Source: Pelagovum pacificum (GTDB lineage: Bacteria; Pseudomonadota; Alphaproteobacteria; Rhodobacterales; Rhodobacteraceae). Taken from it: a DNA stretch of 64,000 nt. The DNA is taken from the NCBI RefSeq assembly GCF_016134045.1, contig NZ_CP065915.1:3976867-4040866 (forward strand). Direction: 5' to 3'. Position 1 is the first letter of the stretch. Every line of letters begins with the position of its first letter. Positions 27,059-35,794 of this stretch are shown piece by piece. Under the pieces are notes generated by a model that made no database searches, had not been told where the DNA came from, and saw only the letters and a list, made by a program, of their open reading frames with translations. Both the position numbers and the translations under genes were made by a program.

Positions 27059-27780
27059 TCGATCCGCCGCACGAGAAGCTGGTTGTCCGGGCCGCGCTTC
27101 GTTTCGAACACTTTCAGGTCCTTGACGAGATCGGACAGCTTCTTGCGCCCGTAAGTGCGGGTGTCGAAGTCCGGGTCGGCCGCGGTGATGTACTGGCCGA
27201 GCGGACCGAGGCCGTACCATTCGTCTTCCTGATCGATCGCGTCCATCGCGCGAAGGATGATGTCGCGGGCCTCATGGACGGAGCGGGCGTCACTGGCGGG
27301 CGCGGCGCTTTCCGGCCCTTTCTGAGCGGGCTGTTCGGCCGCGCCTCCGAGGTTCTCGAGGAAGATGAATCGGCGGCAGGCCTTGCGGAACGCGTCCGGC
27401 GTCTTCTTCTGGCCGATCCCGTAGACTTCGAGCCCCTGTTCGCGGATCCGGCTGGCGAGCCGGGTGAAGTCGCTGTCGGAGCTGACCAGCACGAAACCGT
27501 CGAAGCGGTTGGTGTGCATCAGGTCCATCGCGTCGATCACGAGGCTGATGTCGGACGAGTTCTTGCCGACCGTGTTGGCGGGTGAGTGGTGCGGCACGAT
27601 CCCGTGCTCGGCCTGCACGCGGTTCCAGCCGGACATCTGCTGGCTGGAGAAGTCACCGTAGCAGCGGCGCACGGAGGCTTCGCCGAGCGAGGCGATCTCG
27701 TCAAAGATCGCGGCGGCGTGTCGGGGCGAGGTGTTGTCGGCGTCGATCAGGACGGCGAGCAGGGGGCGGTCATCAGCCAT
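27055..27780 (-). CDS. NYN domain protein with C-terminal LOTUS-like domain
   Basis: This 241-residue protein has an N-terminal LabA-type NYN (PIN-fold) nuclease domain: acidic motif LIDADN near residue 10, then SDISLVIDAMDLM and the VSSDSDF motif, giving the conserved Asp set of the metal-dependent RNase fold. The last 70 residues (residues ~165-241, DIILRAMDAIDQEDEW...) look like an OST-HTH/LOTUS RNA-binding domain. The ATG at 27780 is used because the upstream extension is not protein-like. RNA cleavage or binding is likely; the target is unknown. Confidence 0.87.
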   Translation of the reverse strand: MADDRPLLAVLIDADNTSPRHAAAIFDEIASLGEASVRRCYGDFSSQQMSGWNRVQAEHGIVPHHSPANTVGKNSSDISLVIDAMDLMHTNRFDGFVLVSSDSDFTRLASRIREQGLEVYGIGQKKTPDAFRKACRRFIFLENLGGAAEQPAQKGPESAAPASDARSVHEARDIILRAMDAIDQEDEWYGLGPLGQYITAADPDFDTRTYGRKKLSDLVKDLKVFETKRGPDNQLLVRRID

Positions 27781-27820
27781 TGGGACCTTCCGGTATTCAT
27801 TACCTCCTCTCCCTAACCGA

Positions 27821-27870
27821 GTTGGGCAGGCTTGCCCAACGGCCATTTCCGGCACAGGCTTTCCGGCACA
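27821..27870. repeat. Inverted repeat and 11-bp direct repeat in a divergent promoter gap
   Basis: Between the NYN gene and the DUF3137 gene lie an 8-bp inverted repeat, GTTGGGCA-GGCT-TGCCCAAC (27821-27840), and two copies of TTTCCGGCACA (27846-27856 and 27860-27870). The position fits operators for either divergent gene. The inverted repeat could also be a dispersed intergenic element. Confidence 0.5.
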
Positions 27871-27904
27871 AAAACGGATCATTTTCAGATCAGGAGTTGG
27901 AAGG

Positions 27905-28891
27905 ATGGCATTTACCGAGAAGAGCCCGATCGAGGCGGGTTTCGCCGCCGTCTATAACGAACGGATCGCGCCGAAGCTGGACGCGCTCGAGGCGGAGCGG
28001 CTGAACCACACGGCGACGGCGGGCAAGTGGCGCAACATCGGGTTTGGCGTCGCCCTGGTCGTGCTGGCCGCCGTCGGACTGTTGTCCGGCAACTGGGTGG
28101 CGGCGGTGATCGCTGCGCTGGTCGTGGCGGCCATCGGGGCGATGGTCAGCTATTCCAGCCAGTCCGGAAGCTGGAAGGAGAAGATCTACGGCACGGTCAT
28201 GCCGCCGGTCTGCGATTTCCTCGGCGACTGCAGCTACGATCGCAAAGCCTCCGCCGGGTTTTCGACCTCGCGAATGCGGGATCTGAAGATGCTGCCGGGC
28301 TACAACCAGTCGGCGTTTTCCGACCGGATCGAGGGGACCTATCGGGACACCGCCTTCGAGATGGTCGAGGCGCACCTGATGCGAACGCAAGGGTCGGGCA
28401 GCGACCGCAAGACGACGACGCTGTTCCGCGGGCTGCTGTTCCGGATCGGGATGCCGATGACGGCGCCGACACCGATCGTCGTGCTTCGGGACCGGGGTGG
28501 CGTGGGCAACCGTCTGGCGAGCATGTTCACCGGCGAGAAGGGGCGCGGGATGCCGAAGGTCGACGTCGATCATCCCGGCTTCGAAGAGGTGTTCGAGGTC
28601 CATGCCGAGGACCCGGCGGCGGCGCGCGCGTTCCTGCCGCCGCTGTTCCTCGACAACCTGCTGACCATCGCCCGCGAAGAGGGCGGGTCGAAGGGCGAGG
28701 ACGGAATGCGCGCCGGGTTCGACGAGAGCGACTTCTACCTCGCGCTCGACCGGCGGGAGCCGTTTCTGGAGTTCGGAGGGATGGGCAGCACGGTCTATGA
28801 GATCGAGCCGCAGTTGCACGAGGTCTTCGACGACATGGCGCTCGTGCGGCGGATCATCGACCGGCTTCATGGCGACGCCGCCAGCCGGTAG
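27905..28891 (+). CDS. DUF3137 domain membrane protein
   Basis: This 328-residue protein begins with a short cytoplasmic stretch, then two closely spaced membrane helices at about 43-80 (IGFGVALVVLAAVGLLSGNW, then AAVIAALVVAAIGAMV). The rest is a soluble DUF3137 domain with the features LFRGLLF and FEEVFEVHAEDPAAAR. The ATG at 27905 has AGGAGTTGGAAGG upstream. The family is widespread in bacteria but has no known function. The gene is divergent from the NYN gene. Confidence 0.85.
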   Translation: MAFTEKSPIEAGFAAVYNERIAPKLDALEAERLNHTATAGKWRNIGFGVALVVLAAVGLLSGNWVAAVIAALVVAAIGAMVSYSSQSGSWKEKIYGTVMPPVCDFLGDCSYDRKASAGFSTSRMRDLKMLPGYNQSAFSDRIEGTYRDTAFEMVEAHLMRTQGSGSDRKTTTLFRGLLFRIGMPMTAPTPIVVLRDRGGVGNRLASMFTGEKGRGMPKVDVDHPGFEEVFEVHAEDPAAARAFLPPLFLDNLLTIAREEGGSKGEDGMRAGFDESDFYLALDRREPFLEFGGMGSTVYEIEPQLHEVFDDMALVRRIIDRLHGDAASR

Positions 28892-28910
28892 CGCGGCTGG
28901 CGAGGGCGGA

Positions 28911-28994
28911 CCGGGGGCGCTTCGCCCCCCGGACCCCCAGAGAATATTTCAGGCCCGAAGAATTCTGGGGCGCGCGTTAACATTAACGCGCCCC
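28911..28994. terminator. Two strong hairpins between convergent genes
   Basis: The first hairpin (28911-28932) pairs GGGGGCG with CGCCCCC around a short loop and is followed by GGACCCCCAGAGAATATTT, a pattern often seen after genes in Rhodobacterales. The second (28967-28994) pairs GGGGCG..CGTTAA with TTAACGCGCCCC. They probably stop transcription from both sides (DUF3137 and frmA), although neither has a long T-run. Confidence 0.5.
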
Positions 28995-29001
28995 TGCCGG
29001 G

Positions 29002-30114
29002 TCAGTAGAGGACGACCGAGCGGATCGACTCGCCCTTGTGCATCAGGTCGAAGCCCTCGTTGATCTGGTCGAGGCCCATCGTGTGGGTGATCATCGGGTC
29101 GATCTCGATCTTCCCTTCCATGTACCAGTCGACGATCTTCGGAACGTCCGTCCGGCCCCGTGCGCCGCCGAAGGCAGTGCCGCGCCAGCTGCGCCCGGTG
29201 ACGAGCTGGAAGGGGCGGGTGCTGATCTCGGCGCCTGCCGGAGCGACGCCGATGATGATGCTTTCGCCCCAGCCTTTGTGAGCGGACTCGAGCGCGGTGC
29301 GCATGACGTTCACGTTGCCGGTCGCATCGAAGGTGTAGTCCGCGCCGCCCTTCGTGAGGTTCACGAGGTAGGGAACGAGATCCTCGCCGACCTCGGTCGG
29401 GTTCACGAAGTCTGTCATGCCGAAGCGTTCGGCCATTTCCTTCTTCGAGTTGTTCAGGTCGACACCGACGATCTGGTCGGCCCCGGCCAGGCGCAGGCCC
29501 TGGATCACGTTGAGGCCGATGCCGCCCAGGCCGAAGACGATCGCGCGGCTGCCGATCTCGACCTTGGCGGTGTTGATGACAGCGCCGACACCGGTGGTGA
29601 CACCGCAGCCGATGTAGCAGATCTTGTCGAAGGGCGCGTCCTCGCGGACCTTGGCGAGCGCGATCTCGGGCAGGACCGTGTGGTTGGAGAAGGTCGAGCA
29701 GCCCATGTAGTGCAGGATCTCTTCTCCATCGAGCGTGGTGAAGCGCGAGGTGCCGTCGGGCATCTTGCCCGCGCCCTGCGTCGTACGGATCGACTGGCAG
29801 AGGTTCGTCTTGGGGTTGAGGCAATATTCGCACTCACGGCACTCGGGCGTGTAGAGCGGGATGACGTGATCGCCGGGCTTCAGCGAGGTCACACCCTCGC
29901 CGACTTCCATCACGACACCCGCGCCCTCGTGGCCGAGAATCGCGGGAAACAGGCCCTCCGGATCGGCACCCGACAGGGTGAACTCGTCAGTGTGGCAGAT
30001 GCCGGTCGCCTTCACCTCGATCAGGACCTCTCCGGCGCGCGGGCCGTCGAGGTTTACATCCATGATTTCAAGAGGTTTTCCGGCGGCGGTTGCGACTGCG
30101 GCCTTGGTGCGCAT
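29002..30114 (-). CDS. frmA: S-(hydroxymethyl)glutathione dehydrogenase (class III alcohol dehydrogenase)
   Basis: This glutathione-dependent formaldehyde dehydrogenase has 370 residues and oxidises S-hydroxymethylglutathione with NAD. Catalytic zinc ligands are Cys40, His62 and the later Cys in YIGCGVTTG. Structural zinc ligands are Cys92, Cys95, Cys98 and Cys106. The Rossmann motif is [12 protein letters not shown] near 195. S-nitrosoglutathione reductase activity is common in this class. In Rhodobacterales it often sits beside an S-formylglutathione hydrolase gene, which is not seen here; two I78 inhibitor genes diverge from it instead. Confidence 0.95.
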   Translation of the reverse strand: MRTKAAVATAAGKPLEIMDVNLDGPRAGEVLIEVKATGICHTDEFTLSGADPEGLFPAILGHEGAGVVMEVGEGVTSLKPGDHVIPLYTPECRECEYCLNPKTNLCQSIRTTQGAGKMPDGTSRFTTLDGEEILHYMGCSTFSNHTVLPEIALAKVREDAPFDKICYIGCGVTTGVGAVINTAKVEIGSRAIVFGLGGIGLNVIQGLRLAGADQIVGVDLNNSKKEMAERFGMTDFVNPTEVGEDLVPYLVNLTKGGADYTFDATGNVNVMRTALESAHKGWGESIIIGVAPAGAEISTRPFQLVTGRSWRGTAFGGARGRTDVPKIVDWYMEGKIEIDPMITHTMGLDQINEGFDLMHKGESIRSVVLY

Positions 30115-30215
30115 CTGGGCTTCCTTATTCGGGCATGTCTTTCAGGCAACGCTGGTCGATGGATGGGAAAAGATCAACCTTGCACCGGCCCAAGCTGCAT
30201 GGCCTTACTCTCGCC

Positions 30216-30545
30216 ATGAAAATCAAAGCTCTTACCCTGCTTCTCGCGCTTGTCGCCTGTGAAGAAATCCCCGTGGCCGTGAGCGGCGACGAGGAGAACG
30301 CAGTGCCGGTCGTCGCGCCCTTCGTGCCGCGCGAGCCGGAAGTCAACGACTCGTCCGATCCCTGTTTCGCCGGGTCCTACCTCGGCCTGCTGGGACGGCA
30401 GATCGACAACGTCCAGATCGCTCCGGCCGGCGGCCTTCGCGTGGTCCGCCCCGGCGAGATCCCGACCGCCGAGGAACGGCTGGTTCAGCGTCTGTCCGTG
30501 CGGGTCAACGGGTCCGGCACGGTCGAGCAGGTCTACTGCGGATGA
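30216..30545 (+). CDS. I78-like peptidase inhibitor lipoprotein (first copy)
   Basis: This 109-residue protein has a lipoprotein signal (MKIKALTLLLALVAC, lipobox LVAC with Cys15). An acidic linker leads into a C-terminal I78-type module: Cys in SDPCFAG, then LLGRQID, RVVRPG and a closing VEQVYCG. I78 inhibitors block serine proteases. The ATG at 30216 is chosen for the signal peptide; the longer frame upstream is not protein-like. It overlaps the next gene, a second inhibitor, by 4 bases. Confidence 0.75.
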   Translation: MKIKALTLLLALVACEEIPVAVSGDEENAVPVVAPFVPREPEVNDSSDPCFAGSYLGLLGRQIDNVQIAPAGGLRVVRPGEIPTAEERLVQRLSVRVNGSGTVEQVYCG

Positions 30546-30859
30546 TGCGCTTCGCGCCCGGCCTCTTGTGCCTGGCGCTCGCGGCCTGCGGCGGCGTGCC
30601 CGTGTCGGAGGTCCCGACACCGGGGGCGCCAGCGGCGGGCACCGGCCCTGCCGTGCCTGCGCCCGAAGATGACAGCTGCGGTGCGGCGCCTTACGCGCGC
30701 CTTGTCGGGCAGCCAGCGACGGCGCTCGAACGGGAGCTCATCATGGACGAGGTCCGGGTCATCCGGCCCGGCATGGCCGTGACGATGGATTACCGCGCAA
30801 ATCGCATCAATTTCGAGATCGGCGAGACCGGCGGCATCGTTCGCATCTACTGTGGATAA
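30542..30859 (+). CDS. I78 family peptidase inhibitor (second copy)
   Basis: This 105-residue protein has a lipoprotein-type signal (LLCLALAAC; Cys18). The I78 module is clear: CGAAPYARLVGQPATAL, VRVIRPGMAVTMDYRANRIN and a closing IVRIYCG. It is the better match of the tandem pair to the known inhibitor family. Translation is probably coupled to the first copy through the ATGA overlap. Both should act in the periplasm or at the outer membrane on serine proteases. Confidence 0.87.
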   Translation: MMRFAPGLLCLALAACGGVPVSEVPTPGAPAAGTGPAVPAPEDDSCGAAPYARLVGQPATALERELIMDEVRVIRPGMAVTMDYRANRINFEIGETGGIVRIYCG

Positions 30860-30904
30860 GCACCGCCTCTTGATTTGAGCGGGGAAGGGCGCAAGTCTGG
30901 GGGC

Positions 30905-31246
30905 ATGACGATGCAGCCCCCCGTGCCGTTCCCCCGTTCCATCGACAGCCAGGTGAACTTCCACCGGACCGAGCTTTCGCTGATCCTGTCCGTCTATGGT
31001 CGGATGGTCGCCGCCGGGGAGTGGCGGGACTACGGAATCTCCGCGCTCCGCGACGTCGCGATCTTCTCCGTCTTCCGGCGCACGGCGGAGCATCCGCTCT
31101 ACCGGATCGAGAAGCGGCCCAAGCTGCGGATGCGGCAGGGGCAATATTCGGTCATCGGGATGGAAGGCCAGATCCTGAAGCGCGGCGACGACCTGAAGCA
31201 GGTCCTGCGCGTGCTCGAGCGCAAGCTGATCCGGGTCGTCGAGTAG
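30905..31246 (+). CDS. DUF2794 family protein
   Basis: This 113-residue cytoplasmic protein belongs to a family restricted to Alphaproteobacteria, recognised by FHRTELSLILSVYGRMVAAGEWRDY, by the following IFSVFRR, and by the basic LRMRQGQY stretch. It has no known function. The start at 30905 follows CTGGGGGC; another ATG lies two codons further on. It converges on the NlpC/P60 gene with a 6-base gap. Confidence 0.88.
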   Translation: MTMQPPVPFPRSIDSQVNFHRTELSLILSVYGRMVAAGEWRDYGISALRDVAIFSVFRRTAEHPLYRIEKRPKLRMRQGQYSVIGMEGQILKRGDDLKQVLRVLERKLIRVVE

Positions 31247-31252
31247 CGCGTC

Positions 31253-32089
31253 CTAGAGCCTCCGGCGCGAGGTGACCGGCCCGTCGCCCTGCGTCTCGAT
31301 CCGCTCGATCGCATCCTTCAGCGGTTCGAAAGCGACGGCCATCGCGTAGGCGTTCGCGTGCAGGATCGTGTCGGGGTCGGCAACCCAGGCGACGTGGCCC
31401 TTCCAGAACAGCAGATCCCCCCGACGCAACGGATCATCGGCGAGCAGGGCGCGGCCGAGCCGTTCCTCCTGCTGGTCGCTGTCGCCCGGACAGTCGATGC
31501 CCGTCAGGCGGCAGCCGATCTGCACAAGCCCGGAACAGTCGATCCCGTCGGCAGAATTTCCACCCCAGGCATAGGGCGTCCCGAGCAGCCGTTCGGCGAC
31601 GCTGACCGGGTCCGTAGCCAGTTCCCCGAGCGGGGCGAGGTGCGCGGTGGGCAGGAAGGCGGTGCCCTGCCCGAGCGTGATTTCCGACCAGCGGCCAGAG
31701 TCGCCGGTTACGCTGACGAGCGCGCCGAGGCCGAGGCCCGTGGCCGGTCCCTGCACCTTGATGTCCGGCGCGGAGAGGGCGCGCGTGGCGCGGACGTCGA
31801 TCCGGTGGGTCGGCTCCGGCAGATCGGCGAGCGTCTCGGCGGCGATGTAGCCGACATAGCCGTCCGGCTCCGAAAAGCCGAACGCGGTACCATCCCGATC
31901 TTCGAGCACGCGGAACGGTTGGCCGAAGACGAGCTCCCGCTCTTTCCGGCCGCCGGGCTCGTCGAGGATCGCGGTGACCGGGCTAGTCACGCGGCGGACG
32001 GTTCCTTCGATGAAGGACTCGGCCTCCACCTGACCTTCGAGCGAAACATGCGCCACGCGGCCGTTCGATGCGGTATCGCGCCTGTCCAT
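31253..32089 (-). CDS. NlpC/P60 family peptidase with SH3-like domains
   Basis: This 278-residue protein probably cleaves murein peptides between gamma-D-Glu and diamino acid. Two SH3-like segments (about 30-155) precede the NlpC/P60 domain. The catalytic residues are Cys185 in GIDCSGL, His232 in GHVAWV and a third polar residue, His244. There is no signal peptide, which suits a cytoplasmic muropeptide-recycling dipeptidyl peptidase. Its ATG shares one base with the stop of the upstream aminopeptidase gene, so the two are coupled; joint turnover of cell-wall peptides is plausible. Confidence 0.9.
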   Translation of the reverse strand: MDRRDTASNGRVAHVSLEGQVEAESFIEGTVRRVTSPVTAILDEPGGRKERELVFGQPFRVLEDRDGTAFGFSEPDGYVGYIAAETLADLPEPTHRIDVRATRALSAPDIKVQGPATGLGLGALVSVTGDSGRWSEITLGQGTAFLPTAHLAPLGELATDPVSVAERLLGTPYAWGGNSADGIDCSGLVQIGCRLTGIDCPGDSDQQEERLGRALLADDPLRRGDLLFWKGHVAWVADPDTILHANAYAMAVAFEPLKDAIERIETQGDGPVTSRRRL

Positions 32090-33480
32090 CAGAGGTCCAA
32101 CATCTGCGGCAGGGCCTCGAACAGCGCCCGGGCGCCCTGACCCACGCCGCCTTTGGGACGGCCTGGCGCGGTGGCTGGGTTCCACCCGTAGATATCGAAG
32201 TGCATGTAGCGCGGCGTCTCCGTCACGAAGCGGCGCAGGAAAAGCGCGGCGGTGATGGAGCCGGCCATGCCGCCCTTCGGCGCGTTGTCGAGGTCGGCGA
32301 TGCCCGGTTCGATCATCGCTTCGTAGGGCGCATGGTAGGGCAGGCGCCAGACCGGATCGGCGGCTGCGACCGCCCCGATGGCCAGCGCCGAGGCGTCGCT
32401 GTCGGTCGTCGCGTAGAAGGGCGCGAGGTCGGGGCCGACGGCCACGCGGGCGGCGCCGGTGAGTGTCGCCATCGAAACCATCAGGTCCGGCGGAGTCTCG
32501 TCCGCAAGCGCCAGCGCGTCGGCCAGAACGAGCCGGCCTTCGGCGTCGGTGTTGTTGATCTCGACCGTCAGCCCCTTGCGCGACGGCAGGATGTCGCCGG
32601 GGCGGAAGGCGTCGCTGGCGATCGCGTTCTCCACCGCGGGGATCAGGACGCGCAGCCGGACCTTGGTGCCGGTCTGCATGATCATCCGCGCAAGGCCGAG
32701 CACGGTCGCCGCGCCGCCCATGTCCTTCTTCATCAGGCCCATCGACGCGGCGGGCTTGATGTCGAGGCCGCCGGTGTCGAAGCAGACGCCTTTGCCTACG
32801 AGAGTGAGGGTCGGCCCGCTGTCACCCCAGCTCATGTCGATCAGGCGCGGGCCACGTGCCTCGGTCGCGGCGCGGCCGACGGTGTGGATCAGGGGAAAGT
32901 TGTTCTCGAGCAGATCGTCAGCGCCGGTGACGGTCATCGTCGCGCCGAATTCGACGGCGAGCGCGTTGGCGGCGCTTTCAAGTTCCGCCGGGCCCATGTC
33001 GTTGGCGGGGATGTTGATAAGGTCGCGGGTCAGGCATTCGCCCGCCGCGATCGCCTCCACCCGCGCGGCATCCACGCCCTCGGGCGCGACGAGGCTGGCG
33101 AGCGGCACCGATTGCGTGCGGTAGCGGTCGAAGCGATAGGATTCGAGCAGCCAGCCTAGCGCGGCCTCCATCGTCGCCGCGTCATCCAGGTCGCCTTCGA
33201 GGCGCCACGGACCTTCGGGCAGGCGCGGCACGACGGCGGCCAGCGTGAAGCGCTGACGCTCGCGCAGGTTCTCCGGCCCCAGCCCGGCGAGCGCGCCGGC
33301 CACCTTGCCGTCCTCGCCCGGCAGCATCAGCAACTCCCCCGGACCCGCGCCAAAGGGCTGTGACCGCGCGAACGCGGCGGCGATCGGGGTCAGCCTGTCG
33401 AGAACCGACGGAAGCGTTGCGGGCGACACGGCATAGAGCGGCAGGGCGTTGTCTGCGGACTCGGAGAAACGGGGGGACAT
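32089..33480 (-). CDS. M17 leucyl aminopeptidase family protein
   Basis: This 463-residue cytosolic metallopeptidase has the M17 metal-binding and catalytic blocks GKGVCFDTGGLDIKP (Lys, Asp), MKKDMGGAA (Asp) and NTDAEGRLVLAD (Asp, Glu, Arg). It removes N-terminal residues from peptides. The ATG at 33480 is used since the upstream extension is Arg-rich and not protein-like. The downstream NlpC/P60 gene overlaps its stop by one base. PepA-type regulators share the fold, but no DNA-binding evidence is visible here. Confidence 0.93.
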   Translation of the reverse strand: MSPRFSESADNALPLYAVSPATLPSVLDRLTPIAAAFARSQPFGAGPGELLMLPGEDGKVAGALAGLGPENLRERQRFTLAAVVPRLPEGPWRLEGDLDDAATMEAALGWLLESYRFDRYRTQSVPLASLVAPEGVDAARVEAIAAGECLTRDLINIPANDMGPAELESAANALAVEFGATMTVTGADDLLENNFPLIHTVGRAATEARGPRLIDMSWGDSGPTLTLVGKGVCFDTGGLDIKPAASMGLMKKDMGGAATVLGLARMIMQTGTKVRLRVLIPAVENAIASDAFRPGDILPSRKGLTVEINNTDAEGRLVLADALALADETPPDLMVSMATLTGAARVAVGPDLAPFYATTDSDASALAIGAVAAADPVWRLPYHAPYEAMIEPGIADLDNAPKGGMAGSITAALFLRRFVTETPRYMHFDIYGWNPATAPGRPKGGVGQGARALFEALPQMLDL

Positions 33481-33563
33481 GGCGGGCCTTCCATTTGTTC
33501 GGATGGCGACACTACGCCTCGTCCCGCCGGACGCAAGCCGCTGTGTCCCGCAGGCCCGCTGCC

Positions 33564-33980
33564 TCAGGTCCCCGAGATGTCCCAGATCTCGTAGATCGAG
33601 CGGTCGCAGTGACGCGTCAGCCGGGCAAGCGTTGACGCGACTGCGGCCGGGTCGCGCCGGATCGCGGTCTCCTCCACCATGGGGGCGATGCGGGCGACGC
33701 TGCGAAACCCGATCGACGCGCCGAGCCGACTGATCTGCCGCGCGTAGGTCGATACTTCGGCGAGCCGCCCGTCGGCGATCGCGCGATCGGCCCCGGCGAG
33801 CGCACCTTCGAGCGCGGTGATCGTCCGGCATATCTGGCGTTCGGCGCCGGTATCCCCGTGATCCAGCCAGAGCTGCCGGATCACGCCGCGATCATACTCC
33901 GACGGTTCGGAAGGCGTGATGGTGCTGGGCACATCGCGCGCGTCGAAAGTCGGAGTCGGATCAGGCGTCATCGGTCTCAT
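33564..33980 (-). CDS. Small helical protein resembling a degenerate HPt domain
   Basis: This roughly 138-residue protein starts at 33980 or 33971. The last 90 residues look like a helical histidine-phosphotransfer bundle: the stretch YARQISRLGASIGF sits where HPt domains have AHxLKGxAxxxGF. The phosphorylated His and the Lys are absent, so phosphotransfer would not work as usual. No partner kinase is adjacent. It lies between the aminopeptidase gene and the divergent carbonic anhydrase gene. The assignment is tentative. Confidence 0.5.
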   Translation of the reverse strand: MRPMTPDPTPTFDARDVPSTITPSEPSEYDRGVIRQLWLDHGDTGAERQICRTITALEGALAGADRAIADGRLAEVSTYARQISRLGASIGFRSVARIAPMVEETAIRRDPAAVASTLARLTRHCDRSIYEIWDISGT

Positions 33981-34088
33981 GAGGATTGGCCTAAGGCAAA
34001 GGGGTTGTCCCTTAGTGAAGCCCCGATGCAAAAATCTCTCGAAACTTCGGCCAATTGGACGTAACCATCCCGTGCCCCGTCCGGAAAC

Positions 34089-34748
34089 ATGGAAGACCAC
34101 ATGGATTTCGCCCGTCCCCTCCCCGAATACCTGATCAAGAGATACCAAGGGTGGCGTGCCACCACCTATTCCGAAAACAAGGGTTGGTATCGCCGCCTTG
34201 CCGACGAGGGGCAGAGACCCCGGGCGATGGTGATTTCCTGTTGCGACAGCCGGGTCCACGTGACCGCGATCTTTGGCGCGGATTCGGGTGAGTTCTTCAT
34301 TCACCGCAATGTCGCCAACCTCGTCCCGCCGTACGAGCCGGACGGCGATCACCACGGGACCTCCGCGGCGGTCGAATATGCGGTCTGCTCGCTGAAGGTT
34401 TCGCACGTCATCGTGCTGGGTCATTCCGGCTGTGGCGGCGTTCAGGGTTGCTACGACATGTGCGAAGGCAAGGCGCCGGAGCTCGAGGAAAAGACCAGCT
34501 TCGTCGGACGCTGGATGGACATTCTCCGCCCCGGTTACGAAGCGCTCGACACGGGGGACGATTCCGTCCGCGTTGCCGAGCTGGAGAAGCGCGCCGTGCT
34601 CGTTTCGCTCGAGAACCTCTGGACATTCCCCTTCGTTCGCGAGGCGGTGGAGGGCGGCACACTCTCGTTGCACGGTCTCTGGACCCACATCGGCGAAGGC
34701 GGGCTAGAGGCCTTCGATCCGGCGTCGAAGCGGTTCATGCCGGTCTAG
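34089..34748 (+). CDS. Beta-type carbonic anhydrase
   Basis: This 219-residue enzyme interconverts CO2 and bicarbonate. Zinc ligands are Cys51 and the Asp53-Arg55 dyad in CCDSRV, plus His112 and Cys115 in GHSGCGG. These match type I beta-carbonic anhydrases. The start is 34089 or 34101; GGAAG before the second ATG makes it also credible. It converges on fliP with a 26-base gap, so it marks the boundary of the flagellar cluster rather than being part of it. Confidence 0.94.
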   Translation: MEDHMDFARPLPEYLIKRYQGWRATTYSENKGWYRRLADEGQRPRAMVISCCDSRVHVTAIFGADSGEFFIHRNVANLVPPYEPDGDHHGTSAAVEYAVCSLKVSHVIVLGHSGCGGVQGCYDMCEGKAPELEEKTSFVGRWMDILRPGYEALDTGDDSVRVAELEKRAVLVSLENLWTFPFVREAVEGGTLSLHGLWTHIGEGGLEAFDPASKRFMPV

Positions 34749-34774
34749 GCCGGGTTGGTCCAGAACGGGCCTGC

Positions 34775-35503
34775 CTAGAAGTAGCCGCGCACGAGACTTT
34801 CCGCGAGGAGCGACCACCCGTCGGCGATCACGAAGAACGACAGCTTGAACGGCAGCGATACGATCGCCGGCGGCACCATCATCATGCCCATCGACATGAG
34901 CACGGCCGCGACGACGAGGTCGATGATTAAGAACGGGATGAACACGAGAAATCCCACCTGGAAGGCGCGCGCGATCTCGCTCAGCAGGAAGGACGGTACG
35001 AGGATCGACAACTGCGTGTCCTCAATGTTGTCCGGCACCACGATGTCGGGTCGCAACCCGGCGAGGCGGTCGAAGGTCTCCGGGTCGAGCCGCGCCGACA
35101 TGAAGGACCGGAACGGCACCATCGCGGCGTTGAACGCCTCCTCCGGAGTCGCCTCACCCGCCGCGAACGGGGCGCCCCCGGCCTCCCAGGCGGCGCGGAA
35201 GGTCGGCTCCATCACGAACCACGTCAGGAACAGGGCGAGCGTGACGAGCAGCATGTTCGGCGGCGATTGCTGAAGGCCGAGCGCCTGTCGCAGGATCGCC
35301 AGAACGGTGACGATGAACGGAAAACAGGTCACCATGATCGCAAGGCCGGGCGCGAGGCTCAGCAGCGTGATCAGAACGATCAACTGAACTGACCGGATGG
35401 CGAGCGATCCGCCCGCGCCATCGTCGATGGTCACCGACATGCCCTGCGCCACGGCATCGTCAGCCAGCAGAATCACCAGCAGGACAGACAGGATCAGGCG
35501 CAT
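34775..35503 (-). CDS. fliP: Flagellar type III export gate protein FliP
   Basis: FliP builds the core of the flagellar export gate in the inner membrane together with FliQ and FliR. The protein has 242 residues: a cleavable signal of about 19 residues, then four helices. The block ILRQALGLQQSPPNMLLVTLALFLTWFVM and the C-terminal FQVGFLVFIPFLIIDLVVAAVLMSMGMMMVPP region are diagnostic. It is the last gene of the minus-strand unit fliF-fliH-fliN-fliP, 3 bases after fliN. Confidence 0.96.
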   Translation of the reverse strand: MRLILSVLLVILLADDAVAQGMSVTIDDGAGGSLAIRSVQLIVLITLLSLAPGLAIMVTCFPFIVTVLAILRQALGLQQSPPNMLLVTLALFLTWFVMEPTFRAAWEAGGAPFAAGEATPEEAFNAAMVPFRSFMSARLDPETFDRLAGLRPDIVVPDNIEDTQLSILVPSFLLSEIARAFQVGFLVFIPFLIIDLVVAAVLMSMGMMMVPPAIVSLPFKLSFFVIADGWSLLAESLVRGYF

Positions 35504-35506
35504 CTA

Positions 35507-35794
35507 TCAGGTCTGACCGACGGCGGCGCCGACCACTTCGGTCAGGCGGATGGCGAGCTGACCCGGCTCCCCGCCTTCCATCTCCTGCAGTTCGCCGCGG
35601 GCGATCAGGCGGTCCCCGACATAGAGATCGACAGGATCGTCGATCGTCTTGTCGAGCGGCAGCACCGCATTCTCCGTCAGGGCGAGCAGTTCGCCGACCG
35701 AGGGCCGCGCCCGGCCAACCGCGACGGTGACTTCGATCGGCACGTCGCGGAGCGGGCCGCCCTCTGTCGGTTCGGTCCAGCTTTCGTCATTCAT
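35507..35794 (-). CDS. fliN: Flagellar motor switch protein FliN
   Basis: FliN forms the lower C-ring of the motor switch. At 95 residues it is short, essentially the SpoA domain: DVPIEVTVAVGRARPSVGELLALTENAVLPLDK followed by VDLYVGDRLIARGEL. It overlaps the end of fliH by 8 bases. No fliM or fliG is in the window, so the rest of the C-ring is encoded elsewhere. Confidence 0.93.
   Translation of the reverse strand: MNDESWTEPTEGGPLRDVPIEVTVAVGRARPSVGELLALTENAVLPLDKTIDDPVDLYVGDRLIARGELQEMEGGEPGQLAIRLTEVVGAAVGQT

Noticed and set aside
34740..34790. A terminator between carbonic anhydrase and fliP
   Set aside because: CTAGGC and GCCTAG can pair, but the loop is long, the stem includes the stop codon region and no T-run follows.
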